Below are positions 7,744 through 13,286 of a stretch of DNA of 13,286 nt, in pieces. This DNA comes from Comamonas sp. GTDB taxonomy: Bacteria; Pseudomonadota; Gammaproteobacteria; Burkholderiales; Burkholderiaceae_C. The notes beneath the pieces are model-generated. The model searched no databases and was not told where the DNA came from. It saw only the letters and a list, made by a program, of their open reading frames with translations. The stretch's first letter is position 1, and the number at the start of each line of letters is the position of its first letter. Made by a program: the position numbers and the translations under genes. Location: NCBI GenBank assembly GCA_018384835.1, contig JAHAYB010000436.1, positions 1 to 13,286 of the forward strand. The letters run 5' to 3'.

Positions 7744-9723
7744 ATGCCTCGTACTGCCTCGCTTCCACCTTCTGCGGCCTCAGCCTCTACTTCCTCTATC
7801 ACCACGGCGGGCCATGGCTGGCGGGCATGGTCATTGCGGGTACGCATTTTTTTGGCAGGCTCGTTGATTTTGACGGTAATGGTCATCGCCGTCGTGTTGC
7901 TGCAATCGCACCTGAGCCAGCGCGAGCAGTTGCACCGCGTGAAAGCCTACGAGCTGCCCGCGCAGTTGCGCGAAGTAGCGGCCAGCGTGCAAGCCCAGCT
8001 CAACCTGGCCATTGCAGGCTCTGAAGCCCTGGCCAACGACACCCAAATCCAAGCCTGGGCTGCCCGGGGCGCACCCGAGGAAGAGCTACCCGCCATTGTC
8101 CCCGTGCTAGAGCAGCGCCAGCGCTCTTTAGGAGCCAATGCCATCTTTCTGGCCGCCGTGCTGCCCGAGGGGGTGCGCTATTTCCACTACGAAAACCAGC
8201 GCCTGCAAACCCGCCAGATGCTTGCTGAAGACCCCTCCAACGTCTGGTACTTCGGCTTTTTAGAGCGCGGCGGCACGTTTGAGCTGAACTTGGATAGCAA
8301 CCCTTTAAGCCCGCAACTGCTCATGTTCGTCAACTACCGCAGCACGGCGGCCAGCAGCCACCGCCCGCCCAGTGCGGTGCGTGGTGAAGCGCCCGCCATC
8401 GTCGCCGGTGGTGGCATGGGGGTCGGGCAGTTGGCGCAATTGATTGCGCGTTACAAAGTCGGGGGCAGTGGCCAAGCCATGCTGGTGCGTGCCGATGGGA
8501 TGGTCGATGTCCACCCCGATGCCAGCCAAAGCGGCCAACTCAATCTGCGCGAGCTGCCCGGCTTTGCCAGCCTGATGCAAGACGACTGGCGACAAGCACG
8601 CGAGCAACTGGTGGTGCAAGAAGCCGTTATCAACGGCCAGCCTAGCTATATCGCCGCGCTTTACCTGCCCGATTTGCAGCGCTTTATCGTTGCCCACCTG
8701 CCTGAGCAGGAAATCACCAGCGGCATTGCCCGCAACCGCTCTATCGCTTTGCTCGCTGGTGGGGTGTTGCTGGTGCTGGGGCTGGTGCTGCTCTACCCGC
8801 TATCGGCCAACTTGCTGCGCCCCTTGCATCAGTTGCGCCGCCAGATTGAGCAACTCACCCAAACCCTGGATTTGAGTATGCGTATGCACACCCGCGACAA
8901 GGCGGAAATTGGCGACATGAGCCAACAGCTCAACCACTTTTTGCAGCGCCTGCACCAAGCCTTTACCGGGGTGAACACGGCGGTGCAAGGCATCCACCAG
9001 CGCACCGGCAGCATTGCCCAGGGCAACCACGATTTATCAGGGCGCACCCAGTCGCAGGCTGCGGCGCTGGAGCAGTCCAGCACCGGGATGCAGCAACTGG
9101 TGAGCACCGTGCAGCAAAACGCGGGCAGCACCCACCAAGCTAGCGGCTTGATGGGTGAGAGCGCCAGACTGGCTAACGAAGGGGTCAACGTGATGCAGCA
9201 GGTGCAAGAGAGCATGAGCGGCATTGCCCAAAGCTCTGAGCAAATTGGCCTTATCGTGGATGTGATTGACAGCATCGCCTTTCAAACCAACATCCTGGCG
9301 CTGAATGCCGCCGTAGAAGCCGCCCGCGCTGGTGAGCAAGGCCGAGGCTTTGCGGTTGTAGCCTCTGAGGTACGCGCCCTGGCGCAGCGCTCTTCCGAGG
9401 CGGCGCGGCAAATTCACCAACTCATTGCCCAATCGGGCGAGCGCGTACAGGCCGGAACGCACAGCGTGCAGCAAGCCCACCAAACCATGCACAGCATTGT
9501 GCAAGCGGTGCAGCAAGTCTCGGGCTTGATTGAGGACATTGCCCACGCCTCGCAAGAGCAGGCGCACGGCCTGGGCGAGTTGTCTAGCGCCACGCTGCAA
9601 GTGCAAGGCTTGACCCAAGCCAACGCCGACTTGGTGCAAGACTTGGCCAGCGCCGCCTCAGACCTAGCGCAAGAGGGCGAGCACCTGCATGAGCTGATGG
9701 CGGCGTTTCGGCTGGGGGCGTGA
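7744..9723 (+). CDS. methyl-accepting chemotaxis protein with periplasmic Cache-like sensor
   Basis: A 659-aa transmembrane chemoreceptor. TM1 lies at about 33-53 ([19 protein letters not shown]) and TM2 at about 333-353 ([17 protein letters not shown]). Between them is a ~280-aa periplasmic domain with features of a Cache sensor ([32 protein letters not shown]). A HAMP linker follows (about 354-410), then a long coiled-coil signalling domain. The hairpin tip that binds CheA/CheW is intact, from [22 protein letters not shown] through [16 protein letters not shown] (about 508-555). There is no C-terminal CheR-tethering pentapeptide of the NWETF type; the protein ends AFRLGA. The ligand cannot be deduced. 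No Shine-Dalgarno site precedes ATG 7744, so the exact start is uncertain. It converges on the hydratase-like gene with 6 nt between stops. A dead copy of its 3' end lies at 10861-11051. Confidence 0.95.
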   Translation: MPRTASLPPSAASASTSSITTAGHGWRAWSLRVRIFLAGSLILTVMVIAVVLLQSHLSQREQLHRVKAYELPAQLREVAASVQAQLNLAIAGSEALANDTQIQAWAARGAPEEELPAIVPVLEQRQRSLGANAIFLAAVLPEGVRYFHYENQRLQTRQMLAEDPSNVWYFGFLERGGTFELNLDSNPLSPQLLMFVNYRSTAASSHRPPSAVRGEAPAIVAGGGMGVGQLAQLIARYKVGGSGQAMLVRADGMVDVHPDASQSGQLNLRELPGFASLMQDDWRQAREQLVVQEAVINGQPSYIAALYLPDLQRFIVAHLPEQEITSGIARNRSIALLAGGVLLVLGLVLLYPLSANLLRPLHQLRRQIEQLTQTLDLSMRMHTRDKAEIGDMSQQLNHFLQRLHQAFTGVNTAVQGIHQRTGSIAQGNHDLSGRTQSQAAALEQSSTGMQQLVSTVQQNAGSTHQASGLMGESARLANEGVNVMQQVQESMSGIAQSSEQIGLIVDVIDSIAFQTNILALNAAVEAARAGEQGRGFAVVASEVRALAQRSSEAARQIHQLIAQSGERVQAGTHSVQQAHQTMHSIVQAVQQVSGLIEDIAHASQEQAHGLGELSSATLQVQGLTQANADLVQDLASAASDLAQEGEHLHELMAAFRLGA

Positions 9724-9729
9724 TAAGCC

Positions 9730-10635
9730 CTAATCAAAGTGCACAGTCACACTCTCCAGCCCAGGCACACCATCGTAGTGAATACTGACGGATTGCCCCG
9801 GTTTGGGCGGCAGCAGTGCAGAGAAAGAACCCAAGCTCAACACCTGCCCAGCTTGCAGGCTCAAGCCCTGCTCTTGCACAGCTTGTGCCAGCCAGATGAC
9901 GGCATTGAGTGGGTGCTCCAGCACATCACTGCCCTTGCCGCCGCCCAGCGCCTGGCCGTTACCATCCACCAGACGCACTTGCATATCTTGCAACTGCCCC
10001 AGCAGTTGGGTACGTGCGGCTGCATCGGTGGGGATGGGTAAGGGCTTGCCCTTCACGCCAAGGCGTGCGCCCACGTTGATGGCGCTAACGCCATTGCCAT
10101 TGAGCTTGGGCGGTGCTTGCACCATCAGGTCGGGCAGCTCGATGAAGGGCAGTACCTGGTCGATATGTTCCAGCACCTCGGCAGGTGTGCGAGCCTGGTG
10201 GATGGCACTGCTTTTCACGCGCACCAGCAGGTCAGCCTCATATAGCGGACGAGCGCCAAACTGCGCAGGCACATGGGCACCATCGCTGAGCAGCATGTTT
10301 TCGTACAGAGCGCCCCACACAGGCTGGTCGGTGTTAAAGCGCTTTTGTACAGCAGGGTTTGTTAGCCCAGCCTTATAGCCAATCAAAGCGCCCGCTTGCT
10401 GGGTAACACTGCGCTGGAGTTTGGCGCGGGTGCAGGCGGCATCCGCAGCAGTGAAGTCGGCAGGTGGATTGCTGGCGGGTTGGCGGCTTTGGTAGCTGTC
10501 TGCCCACGCTGTAATTTGCTGTGCACTCAGGCAGCCGGGGGGTTCGGCAATGAGTAGGGGCTTAGGCTGGTCGGTAGCGCAGGCGGCTAATAGAGTGGCG
10601 GTGGCTAGGCTGACTAAACGCAGGGCATGGGACAT
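9730..10635 (-). CDS. 2-keto-4-pentenoate hydratase/FAH-family protein with lipoprotein signal
   Basis: The 301-aa product begins with a signal peptide ending in a lipobox, LAAC (Cys19), followed by ~65 residues not shared with MhpD. From about residue 82 it follows the MhpD-type 2-keto-4-pentenoate hydratase/fumarylacetoacetate hydrolase fold: IGYKAGLTNPAVQKRF (K88), VWGALYENML, YEADLLVRV (E133, D135), VLPFIELPD (E166) and GKGSDVLEHPLNAVIWLAQ. MhpD enzymes add water to 2-hydroxypentadienoate and bind a divalent metal through acidic residues in E-x-E...E positions; here these read E-x-D...E. Cytosolic family members have no signal peptide, so an envelope location is unusual. ATG 10635 is preferred because AAGGAG lies 8 nt upstream; the open frame from 10698 has no such support. 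Substrate and activity are unknown. It is transcribed alone, convergent with the MCP. Confidence 0.85.
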   Translation of the reverse strand: MSHALRLVSLATATLLAACATDQPKPLLIAEPPGCLSAQQITAWADSYQSRQPASNPPADFTAADAACTRAKLQRSVTQQAGALIGYKAGLTNPAVQKRFNTDQPVWGALYENMLLSDGAHVPAQFGARPLYEADLLVRVKSSAIHQARTPAEVLEHIDQVLPFIELPDLMVQAPPKLNGNGVSAINVGARLGVKGKPLPIPTDAAARTQLLGQLQDMQVRLVDGNGQALGGGKGSDVLEHPLNAVIWLAQAVQEQGLSLQAGQVLSLGSFSALLPPKPGQSVSIHYDGVPGLESVTVHFD

Positions 10636-10699
10636 GGCAAGGTCTCCTTGTTGGAATGGGGGTGATGCTTTGTAGCCTCCTAAGCCTACTCCAAGCACG

Positions 10700-10734
10700 T
10701 CCTTAAAAAACTGTAAGGAGGTGGTTTTTAAGGA
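10700..10734. repeat. inverted repeat upstream of the hydratase-like gene
   Basis: TCCTTAAAAA (10700-10709) and TTTTTAAGGA (10725-10734) are a perfect 10-bp inverted repeat with a 15-nt loop. On the + strand the loop contains TAAGGAGGTG, a near-perfect Shine-Dalgarno sequence. It is followed by ATG 10734, which opens only a 16-codon frame. On the minus strand the repeat lies 65-100 nt upstream of the hydratase-like start, where an operator could sit. The role is undetermined. Confidence 0.45.
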
Positions 10735-10860
10735 TGGGACTTCCGTGCCGCTATCCCCTCATACCAACAATTACACCGCGCTAAATTGCTCTGCCATCAT
10801 GTACCCCGCTGGCGGGCTGCTGCCAGTGGCTAGTTCAAGATGGAGATTGCACTCTGCCAC

Positions 10861-11051
10861 AGCGCTTTTCCGAAACGGTACGGCAAATTCACCAGCTCAT
10901 TACCCCAGTGGGTGAGCGCGTACAGCAAGCCTAGGGCTTGACCCAGACCAATGCCGACTTGGTGTAAGACTTAGCCAGCGCTGCCTCAGACCTAGTGCAA
11001 GAAGGCGAACACCTGTATGTGCTGATGGCGGCGTTTCGGCTGGGGGCGTGA
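10861..11051 (+). pseudogene. dead, shortened copy of the MCP 3' end
   Basis: Bases 10861-10925 align without gaps to 9386-9450 of the MCP gene, and 10935-11053 align without gaps to 9607-9725, including the shared final residues AAFRLGA and the TGA. The net loss between the blocks is 147 bp, exactly 49 codons or seven heptads of the coiled coil. The 9 bases between the blocks also resemble MCP bases near 9514-9522, so two deletions at short repeats (CAG; GGCTTGA) are likely. In the MCP frame there are internal stops TAG (10932) and TAA (10965), so it cannot encode a receptor. No homology to the upstream part of the MCP was seen before 10861. It is a remnant of a second, related MCP or of a partial duplication. 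Confidence 0.88.
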
Positions 11052-11187
11052 TAGCGGGAGGGGGAAGTGCCCCACTGGCATTTGCCGTTATTGCCTGTGC
11101 AGCGGACGATGGACTAGCTGGGGGCTTTAAAGATTCTTGGTAGCAGGCCATCTGTGAATTTTTAGGCTGCCCTAAAGCGCTAGTTGC

Positions 11188-11215
11188 TTGGGCTTGTCTG
11201 GGACTCTGCTAGCAT
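11188..11215 (+). promoter_or_regulatory. weak promoter candidate facing the cassette array
   Basis: TTGGGC (11188-11193), a 16-nt spacer and an extended -10 (TGC followed by TAGCAT, 11207-11215) point into the array. Transcription would begin near 11222, at the inverted repeat before the first cassette core. The position would suit a Pc-type cassette promoter, but the match is weak. Confidence 0.22.
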
Positions 11216-11224
11216 GAAGTTCTT

Positions 11225-11273
11225 TTAGACGACGATGGTGTTTGCTAGTGCTGTCGTCTAATCCTAGTTAGGT
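11225..11273 (+). other. left boundary of cassette array: inverted repeat plus GTTAGGT core (attI-like or secondary site)
   Basis: GTTAGGT at 11267-11273 fits the integron core GTTRRRY and marks the left edge of the first cassette. No RYYYAAC partner lies within the 150 bases upstream, so it is not half of an attC. Directly before it, GTCTAAT (11256-11262) differs from an inverse core only in the last base, giving a simple-site layout like the end of attI1 (both read GTCG, then a pyrimidine-rich TAA, then a short spacer and GTTAGG). A perfect 9-bp inverted repeat, TTAGACGAC (11225-11233) and GTCGTCTAA (11253-11261), with a 19-nt loop, overlaps it. I infer either a relic attI or a secondary insertion site. 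Confidence 0.5.
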
Positions 11274-11313
11274 GTCTCCTAGAGCGAAGTGTGCGGTTAA
11301 AATGAATGAACGA

Positions 11314-11333
11314 CCCCGCAGCAAGCTGCGGGG
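11314..11333 (+). other. strong hairpin in leader of first cassette
   Basis: CCCCGCAGC and GCTGCGGGG form a perfect 9-bp G+C-rich stem closed by AA (effectively a CAAG tetraloop). It stands 36 nt before the start codon of the 162-aa cassette gene and is followed by GAATGGACT, without a T-run. It may be an RNA structure affecting expression of the cassette gene or limiting read-through from outside. Confidence 0.55.
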
Positions 11334-11369
11334 AATGGACTCGTAGAGATTCAAAAGGAGAAATAAATT

Positions 11370-11858
11370 ATGAGCAGAATAATCAAGCAGCTAGTAAACA
11401 ACAGGCAAGTAATTTTCGATAATGGAAGATTTGACGATTGGTGTGTTTATGTTGTTGAAGAAAATGGATCAAAAAAAGCACCATTTGATGCGGAATATTT
11501 TTCTGACTTAAAAAGCATTTCAAAACATTATGAATTGGACAAAGTTTACAACGATTTTGTTGAGATTTATAATAAAACAAGCAAAATTATTGACCAGAAT
11601 ATTTTACATTTGATAAATAAATTGGTTTCAACTTATAGAGTAGAACATCAAGCATTAGTTGAGCAATGGTTTGTAGTTATCTATGCTGGGATGATTGCAG
11701 AAGAGAACAAACAATTTGCAATACTTAAAAAAAGAATTAAGCGATTAGGTATGCACCAAATACTCAAATTAGGATATGAGCCAATAATTGCAGCAAATTT
11801 TAGCAAAGGGAAAAAATGGCGCGAGCTTGATGAAATCATGAGGCCATTAGGCTTCTAA
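11370..11858 (+). CDS. cassette-borne protein of unknown function (162 aa)
   Basis: First gene of the cassette array, lying between the core at 11267 and the attC at 11918. AAGGAG (11355-11360) stands 9 nt before ATG 11370, a strong start. The product is a soluble, lysine-rich 162-aa protein with no signal peptide or membrane segment. It begins with a short strand-rich part (RQVIFDNGRFDDWCVYVVEENG), continues with predicted helices (YNDFVEIYNKTSKIIDQNILHLINKL) and ends with AGMIAEENKQFAILKKRIKRLGMHQIL and SKGKKWRELDEIMRPLGF. The gene is much richer in A+T than the genes to the left, which fits recent acquisition. I do not recognise a characterised family; proteins of this general look occur in environmental cassettes. 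No catalytic motif is evident. Confidence 0.85.
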   Translation: MSRIIKQLVNNRQVIFDNGRFDDWCVYVVEENGSKKAPFDAEYFSDLKSISKHYELDKVYNDFVEIYNKTSKIIDQNILHLINKLVSTYRVEHQALVEQWFVVIYAGMIAEENKQFAILKKRIKRLGMHQILKLGYEPIIAANFSKGKKWRELDEIMRPLGF

Positions 11859-11917
11859 ACGATAAGCAAGTGATCTACATGAAACCGATAGGTTGGTCAA
11901 TATTGAATCAACCCGCC

Positions 11918-11977
11918 GCCTAACTGTGGCTTGCACCTGACCCCGCTACGCGGGGCAGGTGAAGCAGGACGTTATGT
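11918..11977 (+). other. attC: attC recombination site, cassette 1
   Basis: GCCTAAC (11918-11924, RYYYAAC) and GTTATGT (11971-11977) are 60 bp end to end. Between them a long imperfect hairpin forms: CACCTG-A-CCCCGC, loop TAC, GCGGGG-CAGGTG, with the extra A unpaired, as attC bottom strands need. An outer GCTT/AAGC stem adds to it. The site is on the + strand after the gene, the usual cassette order. The strand exchange point would be between G and T at 11971/11972. Confidence 0.9.
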
Positions 11978-11995
11978 TCTAAAAAGGAGAACGCG

Positions 11996-12352
11996 TTGAA
12001 TAAAATACTTGCTATCTTGGTGTTTATATTTCTATCAGGCTGTCAATCCGGAATAGAAAAAGAATTGGAAGGGCGATGGATTGGCACTACGGAGACGGGG
12101 CAAGAGATAACGATGATTTTCAAAGAGAATAAGGAATTAAACATCCAAGTCTCAGATGAAATCGGGCAAGGAATTTATAGCGTTAATGGCTCATCGAACC
12201 CCTATGATCTTGACATAGACTTTGGCGACCACGGAAAAGTCGCAACAATAATCGCTGTAAATGGGGATTCTCTCAAAATGGAAAATAATGATCCAGGAAA
12301 GGCGAGGCCTTTGTCTTTTTCTGAAAAGGCCGTGACGCTAATAAAGCAATGA
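11996..12352 (+). CDS. cassette-borne small lipoprotein (118 aa)
   Basis: Second gene of the array. It starts at TTG 11996, supported by AGGAG at 11985-11989 (6-nt spacing); no ATG would preserve the signal peptide. The N-terminus NKILAILVFIFLSGC is a textbook short lipoprotein signal with lipobox LSGC and Cys16. The mature ~100 aa is compact and strand-rich: GRWIGTTETGQEITMIFKEN, then GIYSVNGSSNPYDLDIDFGDHG and IIAVNGDSLKMENNDPGKARPLSFSE. This pattern, a short GxW opening and repeated strands ending in a statement-like PLSFSE/VTLIK, resembles small lipocalin-like or copper-resistance-type barrel lipoproteins, but I cannot assign a family. The stop at 12350-12352 directly abuts the attC, as in compact cassettes. 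Confidence 0.85.
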   Translation: MNKILAILVFIFLSGCQSGIEKELEGRWIGTTETGQEITMIFKENKELNIQVSDEIGQGIYSVNGSSNPYDLDIDFGDHGKVATIIAVNGDSLKMENNDPGKARPLSFSEKAVTLIKQ

Positions 12353-12407
12353 ACATAACTAATGGTTCGTAGGGACGCCTGCGGCGCCCTACAACCAAGC
12401 GTTAGGT
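12353..12407 (+). other. attC: attC recombination site, cassette 2
   Basis: ACATAAC (12353-12359) and GTTAGGT (12401-12407) flank a hairpin of TGGTT-c-GTAGGG-a-CGC, a short loop, then GCG-CCCTAC-AACCA with two unpaired bases on one arm; total 55 bp. ACATAAC is the exact reverse complement of GTTATGT, the core at which this cassette begins (11971). That is the expected relation between the two ends of one cassette and confirms the 430-bp unit 11972-12401. Confidence 0.92.
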
Positions 12408-12412
12408 AATTT

Positions 12413-12778
12413 TTGAAAGCTACTGTGCTTTGGCTTTTTACCAAATACATGCTCACTGCCGCTGTTGTGGTCTTGGTGTCCGAGGCAGCAAAACGCAGTG
12501 ACAAGTTAGGAGGCTTTCTTGCGGCACTGCCGCTAGTCACGTTTCTCACGCTCATCTGGCTCTACGTCGAGAAGCAGCCGATGGCAAAGATCTCTAACCA
12601 TGCGTGGTACACCTTCTATTACGTAGTGCCAACCTTGCCCATGTTTCTGGCGTTTCCGCTGCTACTCCCACGCATTGGGTTCTGGCTAACCATGCTAGTC
12701 AGCGCGGCTATCACAATATTGTGCTTCGGTGTGTTCGCTCTGTTGGTGCGTCAGTTCGGCATCCAACTGCTGCCATAA
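12413..12778 (+). CDS. cassette-borne DUF3147-type integral membrane protein
   Basis: Third gene of the array, 121 aa if started at TTG 12413 or 117 aa from the in-frame GTG 12425. Four hydrophobic helices fill the chain: VLWLFTKYMLTAAVVVLV, LAALPLVTFLTLIWLYV, WYTFYYVVPTLPMFLAFPLL and FWLTMLVSAAITILCFGVFAL. The motifs VSEAAKRSDKLGG after helix 1 and NHAWYTFYYVVPTLPMF are, from memory, those of the DUF3147 family, small inner-membrane proteins of unknown function that are widespread on proteobacterial chromosomes. The start codon is only 5 nt past the attC core. The only Shine-Dalgarno-like sequence is TTAGG within the core itself. G+C is closer to the host genes than in cassettes 1 and 2, suggesting a different source. 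Confidence 0.85.
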   Translation: MKATVLWLFTKYMLTAAVVVLVSEAAKRSDKLGGFLAALPLVTFLTLIWLYVEKQPMAKISNHAWYTFYYVVPTLPMFLAFPLLLPRIGFWLTMLVSAAITILCFGVFALLVRQFGIQLLP

Positions 12779-12782
12779 ACGT

Positions 12783-12839
12783 GCCTAACAATTCATTCAA
12801 GGCGGACGGCTTCGCCGCCGCTTAATTCAGGCGTTAGCA
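12783..12839 (+). other. attC: attC recombination site, cassette 3
   Basis: GCCTAAC (12783-12789) and GTTAGCA (12833-12839) flank a stem formed by AATTCATTCAAGGCGG and its partner CCGCTTAATTCAGG around a GGC-TTC-GCC tip; total 57 bp. The AACAATTCATTCAAG...CTTAATTCAGGCGTTAG framework is the commonest style of environmental and xanthomonad-type attC known to me. It starts 4 nt after the stop of the DUF3147 gene. Confidence 0.93.
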
Positions 12840-12954
12840 GTCAAGAAGATTGCGTGATTGATGGCAAAGCGGTCAAAACCCTGATCTGCACGGTGTGGCA
12901 GCACGAGTGCGCGCCATGAAACACTAACTACAAAGACAAATTGGATAGCAAGAA
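12840..12954. other. leader between the last attC and the Sel1 gene
   Basis: About 115 nt with no clear gene. A frame from GTG 12854 to TGA 12917-12919 would encode 21 residues (VIDGKAVKTLICTVWQHECA and a final P), which reads like a gene remnant more than a peptide. CACTAAC at 12922 resembles half of an attC, but no GTTRRRY partner follows at a suitable distance. Confidence 0.4.
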
Positions 12955-13286
12955 ATGAAACCGATAACAATACTGATGATCTTTATAGGTTGTTTGGCTG
13001 GTTCTGGCTGGGCCTCAGCTGGCAGCCCATCGCCTACGCCGCAGGCGAAAACGGCCAACAGCTCAGCAAGTTTGTTCCAGTCGGCTGTGTCAGCTTACGA
13101 GCGTAAAAATTATCCGGTCGCATTGAAGATTTTTACGAAATTAGCCGAACAGGGAGACGCTAGCGCGCAGCTCTACCTTGGGTTCATGTATGCCAAAGGC
13201 GAAGGGGTTCCCAAGGACGCATCGCAGGCAGAGCCGTGGTATCGCAAGGCCGCCGACCAGGGAGAAGCCGAAGCGCAGTTCAAACA
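12955..13286 (+). CDS. secreted Sel1-repeat (TPR-like) protein, 3' end outside window
   Basis: The frame opens at ATG 12955 and is still open at the window end (110 codons seen). The N-terminus MKPITILMIFIGCLAG...ASA is a Sec signal peptide of about 22 residues, so the protein is likely periplasmic. A Ser/Pro/Thr/Ala linker follows. Then Sel1-like helical repeats begin: an opening helix pair (AVSAYERKNYPVALKIFTKLAEQGD), then ASAQLYLGFMYAKGEGVPKDASQAEPWYRKAADQGE and the start of another repeat (AEAQF). Sel1 repeats are protein-interaction scaffolds; no enzyme activity is implied. A weak GGAT lies upstream of the start. It follows the third attC by 115 nt. Whether it belongs to a fourth cassette or to the chromosome beyond the array cannot be told without the sequence to the right. 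Confidence 0.85.
   Translation, partial: MKPITILMIFIGCLAGSGWASAGSPSPTPQAKTANSSASLFQSAVSAYERKNYPVALKIFTKLAEQGDASAQLYLGFMYAKGEGVPKDASQAEPWYRKAADQGEAEAQFK

Noticed and set aside
10721..10915. 64-aa plus-strand open frame beginning GTGGTTTTT
   Set aside because: It is out of frame with the MCP remnant it enters, low in similarity to anything I know, and its start lies within the inverted-repeat loop; it is likely spurious.
10900..11151. 83-aa minus-strand open frame
   Set aside because: It runs antisense through the MCP remnant and has no recognisable domain; it is a shadow of decayed coding sequence.
11052..11224. Search for an integrase remnant left of the array
   Set aside because: No tyrosine-recombinase motif or other recognisable coding trace was seen on either strand in this stretch.
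12854..12919. 21-codon frame after the third attC
   Set aside because: It is too short, has a GTG start and no ribosome binding site; it may be a fragment of a lost gene but cannot be supported as a gene.

Overview
The window looks like chromosome of a betaproteobacterium, most likely Burkholderiales/Comamonadaceae. The evidence is GC-rich coding with C/G-ending codons, a minC-minD-minE operon beside a GloC-type glyoxalase II, a UbiM-like ubiquinone hydroxylase and a large chemoreceptor. Genus level cannot be settled from the sequence alone.

Layout. (1) 3-422: the 3' end of a DUF3883-type protein that starts outside the window. (2) 554-3088 (+): phosphoglycerate kinase (pgk), followed without a gap by two lipoprotein genes, the second of the FlgO family. 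The stop/start overlap (TAATG) and the 7-nt spacing suggest one transcript. (3) 3200-5860 (-): minC, minD, minE and gloC. MinC/MinD/MinE place the division septum; GloC completes methylglyoxal detoxification. (4) 6175-7509 (+): a UbiH/UbiM-family FAD hydroxylase, divergent from minC. (5) 7744-9723 (+): a 659-aa methyl-accepting chemotaxis protein (MCP). It converges on a 2-keto-4-pentenoate hydratase/FAH-family protein (9730-10635, -) that carries a lipoprotein signal. (6) 10636-11266: no intact gene. It holds a dead, internally shortened copy of the MCP tail and several inverted repeats.

(7) 11267 to the right end is the most unusual part: an array of integron gene cassettes. Three attC sites (11918-11977, 12353-12407, 12783-12839) separate short, unrelated + strand genes: a 162-aa A+T-rich protein of unknown function, a 118-aa lipoprotein and a ~120-aa DUF3147-type membrane protein. 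A secreted Sel1-repeat protein follows and runs off the window. No integrase gene is present. The array begins at a lone GTTAGGT core preceded by a 9-bp inverted repeat and an inverse-core-like GTCTAAT. It could be an attI relic or a secondary insertion site, so within this window it is a CALIN (cluster of attC sites lacking an integrase).

Regions 2-5 are mostly ordinary housekeeping and sensory genes. The accessory interest lies at the two edges (DUF3883 fragment, cassette array), in the exported hydratase-like protein and in the decayed MCP duplicate. No tRNA, rRNA, CRISPR array or insertion sequence was seen.
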